DNA of 64,000 nt from Spirosoma endbachense (lineage in GTDB: Bacteria > Bacteroidota > Bacteroidia > Cytophagales > Spirosomataceae). Both the position numbers and the translations under genes were made by a program. Below, piece after piece: positions 1 through 9,272 of this stretch. The stretch spans positions 3,187,779-3,251,778 of the forward strand of contig NZ_CP045997.1 in NCBI RefSeq assembly GCF_010233585.1, given 5' to 3'. Under the pieces are notes generated by a model, which was given only the letters and a program-made list of their open reading frames with translations, did not search any database and was not told the DNA's origin. Within the stretch, counting starts at the first letter, position 1, and every line of letters starts with the position of its first letter.

Positions 1-288
1 ATCGGCCTTTATATGCCAGCATCCGATTGCCTTGTTGCTTTGAAGCTTTACGGTTTCAAACGGCTGTGTTGGCTTCATTTTATTTTTTGGCCTTGGATTA
101 TTTATGCCAAAAAGCAACGGTTCTATTTTATCGATCACCGAGAGTTTGTCCGGGCTTTCCGTGATTTTACCTTCAGTATCAGCGAAATGTGTAAACTTGT
201 AGGCGTGAAAAAAGGCAACAATATTCACCAAAATGAAGCCAAAGGCTAATGCCCAAAGTGTACGTCTTTTTGATTTCTGTCTGTTCAT
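1..288 (-). CDS. Alpha/beta hydrolase-like protein, N-terminal part only (cut by window edge)
   Basis: Reading the minus strand from the ATG at 286-288 gives 96 open codons that run off the window. The product starts MNRQKSKRRTLWALAFG, has one hydrophobic segment at about residues 12-28, and continues with the AYKFTHF and LLFGINNPRPKNK stretches. From memory, this N-terminus resembles a Bacteroidota family of membrane-anchored alpha/beta hydrolases, where the segment precedes the hydrolase domain. The catalytic part lies outside the window, so the function is an inference. The plus-strand frame over the same bases looks like a shadow: it lacks family features, while the minus frame has a clear basic-hydrophobic anchor. 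Confidence 0.6.
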   Translation of the reverse strand, partial: MNRQKSKRRTLWALAFGFILVNIVAFFHAYKFTHFADTEGKITESPDKLSVIDKIEPLLFGINNPRPKNKMKPTQPFETVKLQSNKAIGCWHIKAD

Positions 289-403
289 TTGCTAATAGCC
301 AAGTATCAGATTTTTTTAAATATATAAAATTTATAATTATACATACTTTTCCTGGATTTAACAGATAGTATCAACAGTTTCATTGCTCTACGCTAAACAA
401 AAA

Positions 404-458
404 AATCAGGGTCCGGATAGATCATATTATGAAAATATAGCCTATTCGAATCCTGATT
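404..458 (-). terminator. Imperfect hairpin downstream of gap
   Basis: Arms of 17 bases (404-420 and 442-458) pair with three mismatches. The hairpin sits just past the stop of the minus-strand glyceraldehyde-3-phosphate dehydrogenase gene. A run of A at 398-405 on the plus strand gives a U-tract on the minus-strand transcript, so an intrinsic terminator is the simplest reading. Confidence 0.5.
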
Positions 459-477
459 CCAATTAATCTAAATTACT

Positions 478-1476
478 CTATTTCGACGCTAAATGAGCGG
501 CTACTTCAGCTAAACGAGTGGCATAACCCCATTCGTTATCGTACCAGGCCGCAACGGATAACAGGTCACCCTGTTTGGCCGTCAAAGGCAGGTCAATAAT
601 CGATGAGTGTGGATCAGCCACAATTCGGTTCGATGCCCATTCGCCTTCGAGTACATCCATGACACCATTGAGCGGACCTTCAGCGGCCGCTTTCCGGAAT
701 GCCTCGTTTACTTCCTCAACCGAGCAGTCTTTTTCGGTCAGCAGGTTCAATTCGGCGATACTGCCTGTCCGAACCGGTACGCGATAGGCTTTACCCGTGA
801 TTTGCAAATCTGGCCAGATGAATTTCAGTGCCTTGGCCGCACCCGACGAAGACGGAATTACGTTCTCAGCCGCTGCCCACGAATCGCGCCGGTCTTTCAT
901 TGGCTGGTCGGTCAGCGACTGGGTATTGGTATAGGCATGAACCGTGGAGAACAGGCCCGATTTGATGCCAAAATTATCTTTAATAACCTTTACAACAGCC
1001 GCCAGCGCATTGGTTGTACAACTGGCCATGCTGATGATTTTGTGTTTTTCCGGATCGAATGTTTCCAGGTTAATACCCTTCAGCAATACGGCATCACAAT
1101 CGTCCAGCGTTTTACTGGCCGCACTGATCAGGACACGTTTAGCACCCCGGTCGATGTGAGCCTGCGCTATCGAGCGAACTGTCGCCCGCCCTGTACAGTC
1201 AATTACCAGATCGACGCCCATAGCGCCCCAATCTGGAATTTCTTTTGCCGAATTGTAATAGGGGATGTCACGATCGCCAATTTTCAGATGGCCTTCTGTT
1301 CCACTAACAGGCTCATGCCAGCGACCGTAGTTGGTATCTACAGAAAAAAGGGCTGCCAGTGTAGATTCATCTTTGATGTCGGCGATAGCGACAGGCGTAA
1401 AGAGGTTATCGCGCAGAGCGATTCGGAGAGCTGTACGACCAATCCGGCCGAAACCAAACAAAGCAATTTTGCTCAT
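478..1476 (-). CDS. gap: Glyceraldehyde-3-phosphate dehydrogenase, type I
   Basis: A 332-residue enzyme of glycolysis and gluconeogenesis. It converts glyceraldehyde 3-phosphate, phosphate and NAD to 1,3-bisphosphoglycerate in the cytoplasm. The N-terminal Rossmann motif is visible (IALFGFGRIGRTALR), as are the catalytic cysteine at about residue 153 in MASCTTNALA, the following HAYTNTQ stretch and the conserved C-terminal WYDNEWGYA. I chose the ATG at 1474-1476 because an upstream in-frame ATG at 1536 would add 20 residues that do not belong to the family, and Rossmann proteins start directly at this motif. It diverges from the phosphoglycerate mutase gene 261 bases away, so two enzymes of the same pathway sit back to back. 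Length and motifs are normal. Confidence 0.97.
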   Translation of the reverse strand: MSKIALFGFGRIGRTALRIALRDNLFTPVAIADIKDESTLAALFSVDTNYGRWHEPVSGTEGHLKIGDRDIPYYNSAKEIPDWGAMGVDLVIDCTGRATVRSIAQAHIDRGAKRVLISAASKTLDDCDAVLLKGINLETFDPEKHKIISMASCTTNALAAVVKVIKDNFGIKSGLFSTVHAYTNTQSLTDQPMKDRRDSWAAAENVIPSSSGAAKALKFIWPDLQITGKAYRVPVRTGSIAELNLLTEKDCSVEEVNEAFRKAAAEGPLNGVMDVLEGEWASNRIVADPHSSIIDLPLTAKQGDLLSVAAWYDNEWGYATRLAEVAAHLASK

Positions 1477-1737
1477 AATAATTGGTTGGTATGTGAAGGA
1501 AAAATCGCCGGTTAGTAACGGCAACCGACGCACCATTAATTGAGATTAGCTCAATTTGACAACACACTAAATCAGGTGGCGGTTTCAAAAAAATCAGTTT
1601 TCGCAGGGCGTCCCTACAGATTTAGTTGGCAAGGAGAAGTAAGAAGCCATTAGAATCACTTTAGCCGGGAACCAATCCTTTGGCAAACACTTTGTGACTC
1701 AAACGAGTACTAGTAAACAGGACCATTCGCCCACCTC

Positions 1738-2343
1738 ATGCCTTTATTTGTCATCGTCCGACACGGACAATCGCAGTGGAATCTGGAAAACCGATTCACG
1801 GGTAATGTAGACACGCCCCTGACTGATCTTGGTCGGCATGAAGCCCGAGAAGCAGGAATCCTGCTAAAAGACGATCGGTTCGGCATTGGATTTACATCCG
1901 AATTGCAGCGAGCTATTGAAACGATGGCTATTATCCTGCAGGAAACCGGACAGACCGACCTCCCCATCCAACGCAATGCAGCCCTCAACGAACGCATGTA
2001 CGGCGATTTACAGGGTATGAATAAAGACGAAGCCGAACAACGTTTCGGCGCAGAACAGGTGTTCCGCTGGCGACGTGGTTTCACAGACCGACCCCCTAAT
2101 GGCGAAAACCTGGCCGATACCTACAACCGCGTCATTCCGTATTTTGAATCGACTATTCTTCCTTGCCTGCAAGCCGGAAAGAATGTGCTCGTTGCCGCCC
2201 ACGGCAACAGTCTGAGGACATTGGTTATGAAACTGGAAGCGATCAGTCCCGAAGACATTGAGAAAGTTGAACTAGCCACGGGTATTCCGCGCCAATACAA
2301 TTTCGACCCGACGACTGGTTCATTTGACCTGTTACCCAAATAG
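1738..2343 (+). CDS. gpmA: 2,3-bisphosphoglycerate-dependent phosphoglycerate mutase
   Basis: A 201-residue cytoplasmic enzyme that interconverts 3-phosphoglycerate and 2-phosphoglycerate through a phosphohistidine. The phosphate acceptor is His9 in the VRHGQSQWN motif. The substrate-binding stretch NERMYGDLQGMNKDEA and the second active-site histidine, His155 in AAHGNSLR, are present. The length fits the short (about 200-residue) form of the family rather than the 250-residue E. coli form. It diverges from gap, which acts two steps earlier in glycolysis. Cofactor-dependent mutase is preferred over the wider histidine phosphatase superfamily because of the NERMYG and PPNGE stretches, which broad-specificity phosphatases lack. 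Confidence 0.93.
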   Translation: MPLFVIVRHGQSQWNLENRFTGNVDTPLTDLGRHEAREAGILLKDDRFGIGFTSELQRAIETMAIILQETGQTDLPIQRNAALNERMYGDLQGMNKDEAEQRFGAEQVFRWRRGFTDRPPNGENLADTYNRVIPYFESTILPCLQAGKNVLVAAHGNSLRTLVMKLEAISPEDIEKVELATGIPRQYNFDPTTGSFDLLPK

Positions 2344-2484
2344 CAAAAATCAACTTTTGGCCTGCCAGCTTCCCGATGGCATAGCCCGTTCAGGATGCTG
2401 TCTTCGTACATTAAATTTCCGTGACTGCTTAAACACCCTGCAAAGTCTGGTGGTTAACTAGATACTACGTTTAATCTTTTCACT

Positions 2485-4101
2485 ATGGAAACGAAAAACC
2501 AGAATGGCAATGGTCATCCGGCAAATGGCCAGTCAGAAAAGGACAATGCCAATACGGATGATCAAACGCTAACAACCCGGCAAGGCCACCCCATTAGCGA
2601 CAATCAGAACACGCGCACGGTTGGGAGCCGCGGGCCAACGACGCTGGAGAATTATCAGTTTCTGGAAAAAATTACCCATTTCGACCGGGAGCGGATTCCG
2701 GAGCGGGTTGTTCATGCCCGTGGTGCAGGTGCACATGGGTATTTTGAAGCCTATAGTCTGGTGGGAAACGAACCCATTGCGAAATATACCCGGGCGAAAT
2801 TGTTCCAGCAAAAAGGTAAACAGACACCCGTATTTGTGCGATTCTCGTCAGTCATTCACGGTGGCCATTCTCCCGAAACACTACGCGACCCACGGGGTTT
2901 TGCAACCAAATTTTACACGGAAGATGGCAACTGGGATTTAGTCGGAAATAATCTGAAAGTGTTTTTTATTCGGGATGCGATGAAATTTCCGGATTTGGTT
3001 CACGCTTTCAAACCCGACCCGGTAACGAATCGGCAGGATGGCGAGCGTATTTTCGACTTCATTAGCAATACGCCGGAAGCCATGCATATGATTACGTTTC
3101 TGTTCTCGCCCTGGGGTATTCCGGCCACTTACCGGCAAATGCAGGGATCAGGGGTCAACACCTACAAATGGGTCAATGACGCAGGCGAAGGGGTTCTGGT
3201 AAAATACCACTGGGAACCGAAACAGGGGATCAAAAACCTGACCCAGGACCAGGCAGAGCAGATTCAGGGCAAGAATTTCAACCACTCGACGCAGGATCTG
3301 TATGAAGCTATTGAGCGGGGTGAATTTCCGGAATGGGAATTCTGCGTACAGATCATGAGCGACGACGACCATCCCGAGCTCGATTTCGACCCCTTAGATG
3401 ATACCAAACTCTGGCCAACTGACCAATTTCCATTTTTACCCATTGGCCGGATGGTGCTAAATCGTAATCCCGAAAACTATTTCGCAGAGGTAGAGCAGGC
3501 AGCATTCGGGACAGGGGTACTCGTTGACGGTCTGGATTTTTCAGACGATAAAATGCTTCAGGGGCGGACACTATCGTACTCCGACACGCAACGGTATCGC
3601 GTTGGCGCCAACTACCTGCAACTCCCGATCAACGCACCGAAAAAACGAGTGGCAACCAACCAGCGCGATGGACAGATGGCGTATGTCGTAGACACCGCGC
3701 CGGGACAAAATCCACATGTCAATTACGAGCCATCATCACTGGGCGGCTTGAAAGAATCGACAAAACCCGGTCCCGACCACACGCCTTACGTTGCCGGGAA
3801 TCTGGTTCGGCAAAAAATTGAGCGTACCAACGATTTTAAACAGGCGGGCGAACGGTATCGGTCGTTTGAAGACTGGGAACGCGACGATCTGATCAATAAC
3901 CTGGTTGGGGCGTTGAAACCGGCCCATAAAGTCGTTCAGGATAAGATGATTGAGTTGTTCACGAAATGCGACGAGGATTACGGGCGTCGGGTAGCAGAAG
4001 GCATTCGACAGGATAATACCGGCCATGCTACACCGAATGAAACGCAGGCAGAAGGAGTCCGTCAGGCAGCTGAAGAATCGCAGTCGGCTCAACCGTATTA
4101 A
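2485..4101 (+). CDS. Heme catalase (first of two in the window)
   Basis: A 538-residue monofunctional catalase that splits hydrogen peroxide into water and oxygen. The distal histidine is His77 in [12 protein letters not shown], and the proximal heme-ligating tyrosine is about Tyr365 in [12 protein letters not shown]. The conserved RFSS and [18 protein letters not shown] blocks lie between. A polar N-terminal extension of about 40 residues, rich in Asn, Gly and Gln, precedes the conserved core ([13 protein letters not shown]), and no signal peptide is visible, so it is probably cytoplasmic. The gene appears to be transcribed alone and ends in a strong hairpin shared with the convergent Uma2-type gene. 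A second catalase lies at 23.4 kb; the two differ in flanking extension and are not a recent tandem copy. Confidence 0.96.
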   Translation: METKNQNGNGHPANGQSEKDNANTDDQTLTTRQGHPISDNQNTRTVGSRGPTTLENYQFLEKITHFDRERIPERVVHARGAGAHGYFEAYSLVGNEPIAKYTRAKLFQQKGKQTPVFVRFSSVIHGGHSPETLRDPRGFATKFYTEDGNWDLVGNNLKVFFIRDAMKFPDLVHAFKPDPVTNRQDGERIFDFISNTPEAMHMITFLFSPWGIPATYRQMQGSGVNTYKWVNDAGEGVLVKYHWEPKQGIKNLTQDQAEQIQGKNFNHSTQDLYEAIERGEFPEWEFCVQIMSDDDHPELDFDPLDDTKLWPTDQFPFLPIGRMVLNRNPENYFAEVEQAAFGTGVLVDGLDFSDDKMLQGRTLSYSDTQRYRVGANYLQLPINAPKKRVATNQRDGQMAYVVDTAPGQNPHVNYEPSSLGGLKESTKPGPDHTPYVAGNLVRQKIERTNDFKQAGERYRSFEDWERDDLINNLVGALKPAHKVVQDKMIELFTKCDEDYGRRVAEGIRQDNTGHATPNETQAEGVRQAAEESQSAQPY

Positions 4102-4164
4102 TTTACGGCTTGCAGGTCCGCACTACAAAGGTTTTCCGGTTTAGCGGGCTTTCGGTCATGTCAT

Positions 4165-4202
4165 AAAAAATGCCCCGACTGATATCAGTCGGGGCATTTT
4201 TT
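4165..4202. terminator. Bidirectional terminator between convergent genes
   Basis: A perfect 38-base palindrome (arms 4165-4183 and 4184-4202) with an AT-rich base and a GC-rich centre lies between the convergent catalase and Uma2-type genes. Each strand ends the hairpin with a T-run, which suits termination from both sides. Confidence 0.85.
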
Positions 4203-4219
4203 ATAGGTTGAGTAAGAAA

Positions 4220-4789
4220 CTATAATTCCAGAATATCAGCCAAAACCGTCTCAAAGCCCGGCAACACATCCTCGCCATAAAGTGTACTGGCAAAAGGAAT
4301 CACGCTGACTTCCTGACCTGATTGGTAACGATACGTCTGCTGTTCACGGGTTGACACTAACCACGCCAACCGAACCCACTTTTCCATTTTACTCTTCAGG
4401 TCATTAATGTTGTCAGAATCAGATTGCAATTCCAGGACAAAATCAGGAGCCAGGTATGGAAATGATTTTTTTTCATCGAGACTTAGCGCATCCCAACGAT
4501 CTTTACGAATCCAGGCTACATCCGGCGCTTTCAAGGATTTATCTTTCAGAAAAAATCCACCATTCGAGTCTATGACTTTCCCGGCTTTGGCCTTTCGGTT
4601 CCAAATGACAAATTCGCCAATTAACTCGCTATTATTTGAACTGGTTAGAAGGTGGGTGAGAGACAAAGTCATAAACAATGTGCCATTCTCGTCACGCTCA
4701 ACATTCAACTCTGGATTAGCAAGGCAAAACCGGACCAGTTCGTCATCAGAGAATTGTTCGATTTGAGGTATGGGCGAAGGTGATTGCAT
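4220..4789 (-). CDS. Uma2 family (DUF820) restriction-endonuclease-fold protein
   Basis: A 189-residue protein of the Uma2/DUF820 family, which has a PD-(D/E)XK nuclease fold and no settled role in most bacteria. The signature PDVAWIRKDRW is followed by the VLELQSDSDNINDLKSK stretch, which supplies the acidic and lysine residues expected of the active site. An open frame continues upstream to 5014, but the extra 75 residues are unlike the family. I place the start at the ATG at 4787-4789, giving MQSPSPIPQIEQFSDDEL; a start at 4807 is also possible. Paralogues of this family are common in cyanobacteria and Bacteroidota. Cleavage activity is an inference from the fold. Confidence 0.85.
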   Translation of the reverse strand: MQSPSPIPQIEQFSDDELVRFCLANPELNVERDENGTLFMTLSLTHLLTSSNNSELIGEFVIWNRKAKAGKVIDSNGGFFLKDKSLKAPDVAWIRKDRWDALSLDEKKSFPYLAPDFVLELQSDSDNINDLKSKMEKWVRLAWLVSTREQQTYRYQSGQEVSVIPFASTLYGEDVLPGFETVLADILEL

Positions 4790-5012
4790 AGCCCAAAAAA
4801 GTGACATAACAAACAAAGACAATAAATTATTCAATCGCCAATCAGCAAGCTGAATCAAAGCTAACTGTAGCAATGTGGGCCATTTTTTATAGATCTCCGA
4901 TCCATCACGTTTGCCTCTTAGCTCAAAACTTACAGTGAATCGTAAAGAAAAAATGATTCGCTGACTTATGGTAGTATTCCTGACTAACTCCTGGCTCTTA
5001 CTCCCTTTTTTC

Positions 5013-6353
5013 ATGACTACGACGCGCCGACAATTTCTACAAAACTCTACTCAGCTGGCTGTTACTACGGGCTTGACCACCTTGCTTCCGAATGAGCTGA
5101 CGGCAACTGATCAGCAACGAAAGTTCTCAGCTGCCGACACCGTATCGATTGGCTTGATTGGCTGTAACAACATGGGCTGGGCCGACCTGACATCGATGCT
5201 CAAACATCAGGGTGTACGTTGTATCGCGCTCTGTGACGTTGATCAGAATGTGCTCAATAAACGAGCGACCGAGCTGGAAAAACGACCCGCAGCAGCGGGT
5301 CAGAAGGTTACGCTCTATTCTGATTTCCGAAAGCTCCTGGAAAACAAAGACATCGACGCGGTTATCGTCGGAACACCCGACCACTGGCACTGTCTGCCAA
5401 CGGTTTATGCCTGTCAGGCGGGGAAAGACGTGTATGTGGAAAAGCCATTAGCCAATAGTATTGAGGAATGTGATCTGATGGTGGCAGCCGCGCGAAAACA
5501 CAAGCGCATTGTGCAGGTTGGGCAATGGCAGCGAAGTGGTGAACATTGGAAAGCAGCTCTCGACTTTGTCAGGTCTGGCCAGATTGGCAAAATCAGGTCG
5601 GTAAAAACCTGGGCTTTCATGCCCTATGGCAAAACCTTTCCGGTAGTTGCCAACGAGCCCGTTCCGGCAGGTGTCGACTATGCGATGTGGCTGGGTCCGG
5701 CACCCCAACATCCTTTCAACCGCAACCGTTTCCATGGAACTTTCCGTTATTTCTGGGATTATGCTGGTGGCCTGATGACCGATTGGGGCGCTCACATGAT
5801 CGATATTGCGTTATGGGGAATGCAGGTCACTACGCCTAAATCAGTGATGGCGATGGGTGGCCGATTTGGCTTTCCGGATCACGATGGCGAAACACCCGAC
5901 ACCATGCAGGTCCTTTATGATTATGATAATTTCTCCCTGTCATGGGAACAATCACTCGGTACCGGGCGCGGCCCCTACGACCGCGATCACGGAGTGGCTT
6001 TTATTGGTAATCTGGGGACAGTAGTTATTGATCGGGGCAAGTGGGAGGTGCTGCCGGAGGTTGAAGCGGGCAAGTACCTCACGCCCGCTATGCCCGCGCG
6101 GTTCGGCGATGGCAAAGACCTCGACAGACACACACTTAACTTTGTTGAGTGCATTCGAAGCCGTCAGCAGCCCAACTGCCCGGTCGATGTGGGGCGTAAC
6201 GTAGCGGTGCATGCGCAGTTAGGCAACATGGCCCATCGGCTGGGACAACAATTATTCTGGGACGATGCGACAGCCACTGTTACCAGCAATCCTAAAGCAA
6301 ATGAACTGGTAAAAGCGCACTACCGCAATTCATGGCAATTGCCGACCGTTTAA
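5013..6353 (+). CDS. Gfo/Idh/MocA family oxidoreductase, Tat-exported
   Basis: A 446-residue NAD(P)-dependent oxidoreductase of the family that includes glucose-fructose oxidoreductase and inositol dehydrogenase. The N-terminus MTTTRRQFLQNSTQ carries a twin-arginine signal, so the enzyme probably acts in the periplasm. The Rossmann motif LIGCNNMGWADL comes at about residue 46, and the family's EKPL motif sits in DVYVEKPLANS, with its catalytic lysine. The C-terminal substrate domain has the WDYAGGLMTDWGAHMID block. I chose the ATG at 5013 because it places the Tat motif at the very N-terminus. The Kelch and DUF1080 genes that follow on the other strand are frequent companions in sugar-derivative metabolism; the substrate cannot be named. 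Confidence 0.9.
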   Translation: MTTTRRQFLQNSTQLAVTTGLTTLLPNELTATDQQRKFSAADTVSIGLIGCNNMGWADLTSMLKHQGVRCIALCDVDQNVLNKRATELEKRPAAAGQKVTLYSDFRKLLENKDIDAVIVGTPDHWHCLPTVYACQAGKDVYVEKPLANSIEECDLMVAAARKHKRIVQVGQWQRSGEHWKAALDFVRSGQIGKIRSVKTWAFMPYGKTFPVVANEPVPAGVDYAMWLGPAPQHPFNRNRFHGTFRYFWDYAGGLMTDWGAHMIDIALWGMQVTTPKSVMAMGGRFGFPDHDGETPDTMQVLYDYDNFSLSWEQSLGTGRGPYDRDHGVAFIGNLGTVVIDRGKWEVLPEVEAGKYLTPAMPARFGDGKDLDRHTLNFVECIRSRQQPNCPVDVGRNVAVHAQLGNMAHRLGQQLFWDDATATVTSNPKANELVKAHYRNSWQLPTV

Positions 6354-6414
6354 GTTAACTAACAGTTTCACTGGCACCAGGAGAACATTTTCCTAATGCC
6401 AGTGGGGCAAATTC

Positions 6415-7380
6415 TTATTTCAGGACTTCAACCGTATTCAGTTCAGGTCCTCCACCGTGATTGGCCGAACCGGCAACAATATAAATTTTCCCGTCGTACA
6501 CAACTGCCTGAGTACCATGACGACCCTGCTTCATTTTTGGGCCGGATGTCCAGCGATTGGTTTTGGGATCGAGTGCTTCGGCCTCGTTGTGGGCCAGTAG
6601 CTGTGTTGTTTCACCGCCAATTACCCAAACTTTTCCACCCTGCGTAACCGCTGTGCTACCGGCCCGTTGCGTTGGAATGTTGGATGTGGCTGGCAACGTT
6701 TCCCAGCGATTGGTCTTGAAATCATACACATCGACCTCCGCGATAGTCGTTTCAAGTACTTTATTAATACGAGCCGTCGAATTTCGGCCACCCGCCAGAT
6801 ACATTTTGTCGCCGACTACAGCGGCTGAAATGTGATCGCGGGTGCGGGGAGCATCGGCCAGTCGTTTCCAGGTATTGGTTTTCGGGTCATATTCATCCAG
6901 CCAGGCAACATGACCGTCCCAATGGCCATCGATGATCCCGCAGCTCAGGTAAATTTTGTCTTTGTAAACCACGACGCCTGCCGAACCGCGCAGCCGCTCT
7001 TTTGGGATTTCTGGTCCTTTGCGCCATTCGCCCTTTTTAGGGCTGTAGATATAAATGTTCGGAATGGGCGTTTCGTGCGGGTATTTCCCCTCAAAAGCAC
7101 ACATTACATAAACTTCGCCGTTGTAATTGATTGCCTGAAAATGATTCATCTCAACCGGCGGAGTCGGTAAACGTTTCCAGATCAATGTTTTCAGATTGAG
7201 TGCTTCCAGCGGTTTTATACCTCGTCCGCCAATGGCATACAGGCTGTCGCCAACCAAAGCGGCTGCGTTTTCATGACGGGTTTCGCACGTATTTTTCGGG
7301 GTAACCGGTTGCCAGGACTGGGCATGAGCAGAAAGTCCACCGATCAGTAGACCAAGTGTATAAAGACAAGAACGATTCAT
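6415..7380 (-). CDS. Exported Kelch-repeat beta-propeller protein
   Basis: A 321-residue protein with an N-terminal signal peptide (MNRSCLYTLGLLIGGLSAHA) followed by about five or six Kelch repeats. The repeats show as recurring GDSLYAIGGRG, KIYLSCG, KMYLAGGRN, KVWVIGGET and KIYIVAGS strands spaced 45-55 residues apart, each followed by a Trp-containing strand such as TNRWETLP. Such propellers bind carbohydrate or protein; the closest named functional group is the N-acetylneuraminate epimerase-like Kelch family, but no catalytic signature lets me assign that. The stop lies 58 bases past the convergent oxidoreductase stop, and the gene follows the DUF1080 gene on the same strand, with a long hairpin upstream of both its promoter region and start. 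Confidence 0.85.
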   Translation of the reverse strand: MNRSCLYTLGLLIGGLSAHAQSWQPVTPKNTCETRHENAAALVGDSLYAIGGRGIKPLEALNLKTLIWKRLPTPPVEMNHFQAINYNGEVYVMCAFEGKYPHETPIPNIYIYSPKKGEWRKGPEIPKERLRGSAGVVVYKDKIYLSCGIIDGHWDGHVAWLDEYDPKTNTWKRLADAPRTRDHISAAVVGDKMYLAGGRNSTARINKVLETTIAEVDVYDFKTNRWETLPATSNIPTQRAGSTAVTQGGKVWVIGGETTQLLAHNEAEALDPKTNRWTSGPKMKQGRHGTQAVVYDGKIYIVAGSANHGGGPELNTVEVLK

Positions 7381-7443
7381 CAGGTTTGACGTAAAGGAAG
7401 ATTGAGAAACTGGTTAAATCCGGTACACCTATTTTTTCTTATC

Positions 7444-7536
7444 AGGTCTTTGACTTGGAGCCGTAGAGCCGTGCCACGGTTATAACAAGTGGATCAGTAA
7501 CCGTGGCACGGCTCTACGGCTCCAAGTCAAAGACCT
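7444..7536. terminator. Very long perfect inverted repeat (39-base arms)
   Basis: Arms at 7444-7482 and 7498-7536 are exact reverse complements over 39 bases with a 15-base loop. The right arm contains two bases of the stop codon of the DUF1080 gene, so the structure begins inside that gene's 3' end. It lies between two minus-strand genes and should terminate the DUF1080 transcript. At 39 perfect pairs it is far longer than a terminator needs. Confidence 0.7.
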
Positions 7537-8437
7537 ACTTATATCGACACTGCGTATTATCTGATTTCAGAAAATAGGACTTGTAGTTCAGCGCTTTCGG
7601 ATCGGTACAACCCTTCAGATTAAGCACTTCAACGCTTTTGAAATCAATTGGATGGCTTTCGGCCTGAAGAGCAATGTAGCCCTCGCTCAGAGGCGTGTTG
7701 GCCCGGCTAACCCAATAGGCGGCTGCTTCCTGGCTGAAGTGTCCGGCGTTCCAGTCGTGATCACGGCTGACAAACCCACCACCAACCTGTGTTTTTTCGT
7801 AGGTCAGAACGGTGTCCCTGCCAATCAGATGATGGACTATGGAATCGCCCAGCACAATGGCCGACGATGTTACCCACTGATCGCCATTGTAGGTTTTAGA
7901 ATCGGAGTCGATGCAGTGTTCGGCCCGGAGTTTGCCACCCATGTGTACTTGTGTACCGGGCGTACACAGATTGGCGGTATGACGCTCTCCTTTGTCTAAT
8001 CCGCCCAGTAATTGCAATTCCAGCGATACAGGAAACGTCTGCCCCAGCGATAAACTCGAAGCCGACTGCGAATGTACCATGACCCCGCTATTCCGAACAT
8101 TCCACGAATCTCCGCCGGGCGTCTGGTTGCCAACGAAACGGTATGTAAACCGGACGATGTAGTATGAAAAGGGCGTCTTGTAATACATGTGCCCATATTT
8201 CCCATCGAACGTTTTGTATTGGTCGTAGGCAATTCGAAGCACCCCGTTTTCGACCCGGAAGGTATTTTTGTAATTATCATTCAGGGGAAGCCCGGCAATC
8301 TTGATGTCCCAGTCGCGCAGGTCCTTGCCGTTGAATAGTTGAATCCACTCCTCTTTACTGGCGTTGGTCTGTGCAACAACAGGAAGAGACATCATAAGCA
8401 GGACAAGACTGGCGAACACACGTACGACTACGTTCAT
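7535..8437 (-). CDS. DUF1080 (3-keto-disaccharide hydrolase-like) exported protein
   Basis: A 300-residue secreted protein of the DUF1080 family, a concanavalin-like beta-sandwich found in 3-keto-disaccharide hydrolases. A signal peptide (residues 1-22, ending VVAQT) is followed by the diagnostic opening WIQLFNGKDLRDWDIK. The central NSGVMVHSQSA and C-terminal EGYIALQAESHPIDFKSVEV blocks are also typical. Family members cleave glycosides whose sugar has been oxidised at C3 by Gfo/Idh/MocA-type enzymes, and one of those is encoded 1.2 kb away, so the local block may degrade oxidised sugars in the periplasm; this link is inference. A cysteine-containing C-terminal tail (about residues 277-300) extends past the core domain. 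Confidence 0.88.
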   Translation of the reverse strand: MNVVVRVFASLVLLMMSLPVVAQTNASKEEWIQLFNGKDLRDWDIKIAGLPLNDNYKNTFRVENGVLRIAYDQYKTFDGKYGHMYYKTPFSYYIVRFTYRFVGNQTPGGDSWNVRNSGVMVHSQSASSLSLGQTFPVSLELQLLGGLDKGERHTANLCTPGTQVHMGGKLRAEHCIDSDSKTYNGDQWVTSSAIVLGDSIVHHLIGRDTVLTYEKTQVGGGFVSRDHDWNAGHFSQEAAAYWVSRANTPLSEGYIALQAESHPIDFKSVEVLNLKGCTDPKALNYKSYFLKSDNTQCRYK

Positions 8438-8603
8438 AAATCAGCGTTTTTCGGGAGAATACGCTTACCAAAGGCGATTGGCAAGCATTGCCTACTGTTG
8501 CAGAATGGAGTGATTTCGTCAATCCTTTCAACCTGCCGCAACAAATGTTGACAATTGGTCTCTTGATTTGTGAGGATTAACGACCTGATAACAATCGATC
8601 GGC

Positions 8604-9272
8604 TTACGGCTTTCTTTGCTGTTTGGAGCATTCAAGCACAACCGCCGACTGAAAGCGGTCCGGGTCCTCTACATAGCGGAACATCGGATCGGTCGAGTCG
8701 TTAAATGCGCAGGGCCGGATACTGACAAAACCAGCGGCTTGCAGTTCGTTGGTTAACGAATGGCGATCCCACATCCACAGATGGTGCGAATTACCCAACA
8801 AAGCCGTTAGTATGCCCTTCGCCCCGCGCGGACGACTCTCGACACCCAGCATGGCGCGTTCACCCCAGGGTGATAAAAACCGGTGACTCGCCCTGGGGTC
8901 GCCCGATTCAAGTTCGGCAACGTATTGTCGGGCATACGTCTCCAGGTCGGGAACGATGCAGCGAAATAAACCACCCGGTTGCAGAATGGTATACGTATTT
9001 TTCAACGCCTTCCGGAAATCGTTCAGACAAAGGTGTTCCAGGATGTGCGAACTATACACACCCAGACAGGAATCGGCTGGTATGGGCAATCCCGTGATAA
9101 TATTACCAATACGGACATTGGCGGGGAACGTGCAGGGGAGCTGATTTTTAAGCAAACGGCCCAATAAGGGTATTTTTTGAATACGTAGGGTTGGGGAGGT
9201 GTCAAAGTTAATCCATTCTGTGGGTGCCGATAACCCACAACCATATTGTACGTATAATCCCTTTTGGCTCAT
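8604..9272 (-). CDS. Class I SAM-dependent methyltransferase-like protein
   Basis: A 222-residue cytoplasmic protein with a methyltransferase type 11 outline. The N-terminus VQYGCGLSAPTEWINFD gives the glycine-rich SAM-binding loop and a following acidic residue. SSHILEHL is the usual post-II helix, and LKNTYTILQPGGLFRCIVPD is the strand IV/V region. Related proteins are often linked to polysaccharide or lipid modification, but no neighbour supports a particular substrate. The first motif is YGCG rather than the usual GxGxG, so binding may be atypical. The gene stands alone on the minus strand, with about 400 bases of unassigned DNA before the next gene. Confidence 0.78.
   Translation of the reverse strand: MSQKGLYVQYGCGLSAPTEWINFDTSPTLRIQKIPLLGRLLKNQLPCTFPANVRIGNIITGLPIPADSCLGVYSSHILEHLCLNDFRKALKNTYTILQPGGLFRCIVPDLETYARQYVAELESGDPRASHRFLSPWGERAMLGVESRPRGAKGILTALLGNSHHLWMWDRHSLTNELQAAGFVSIRPCAFNDSTDPMFRYVEDPDRFQSAVVLECSKQQRKP

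Noticed and set aside
13..249. Plus-strand frame of 78 codons at the window start
   Set aside because: It lies antisense to the N-terminus of an alpha/beta hydrolase-like gene that has a start, a membrane anchor and family-like motifs on the minus strand.
441..460. TTCGAATCC resembling a tRNA T-arm
   Set aside because: No acceptor stem, D-arm or anticodon arm can be drawn around it; it is part of the gap terminator hairpin.
607..1515. Long plus-strand frame of 302 codons
   Set aside because: It is antisense to gap, and the translation has no recognisable domain; GC-rich codon positions keep the reverse frame open.
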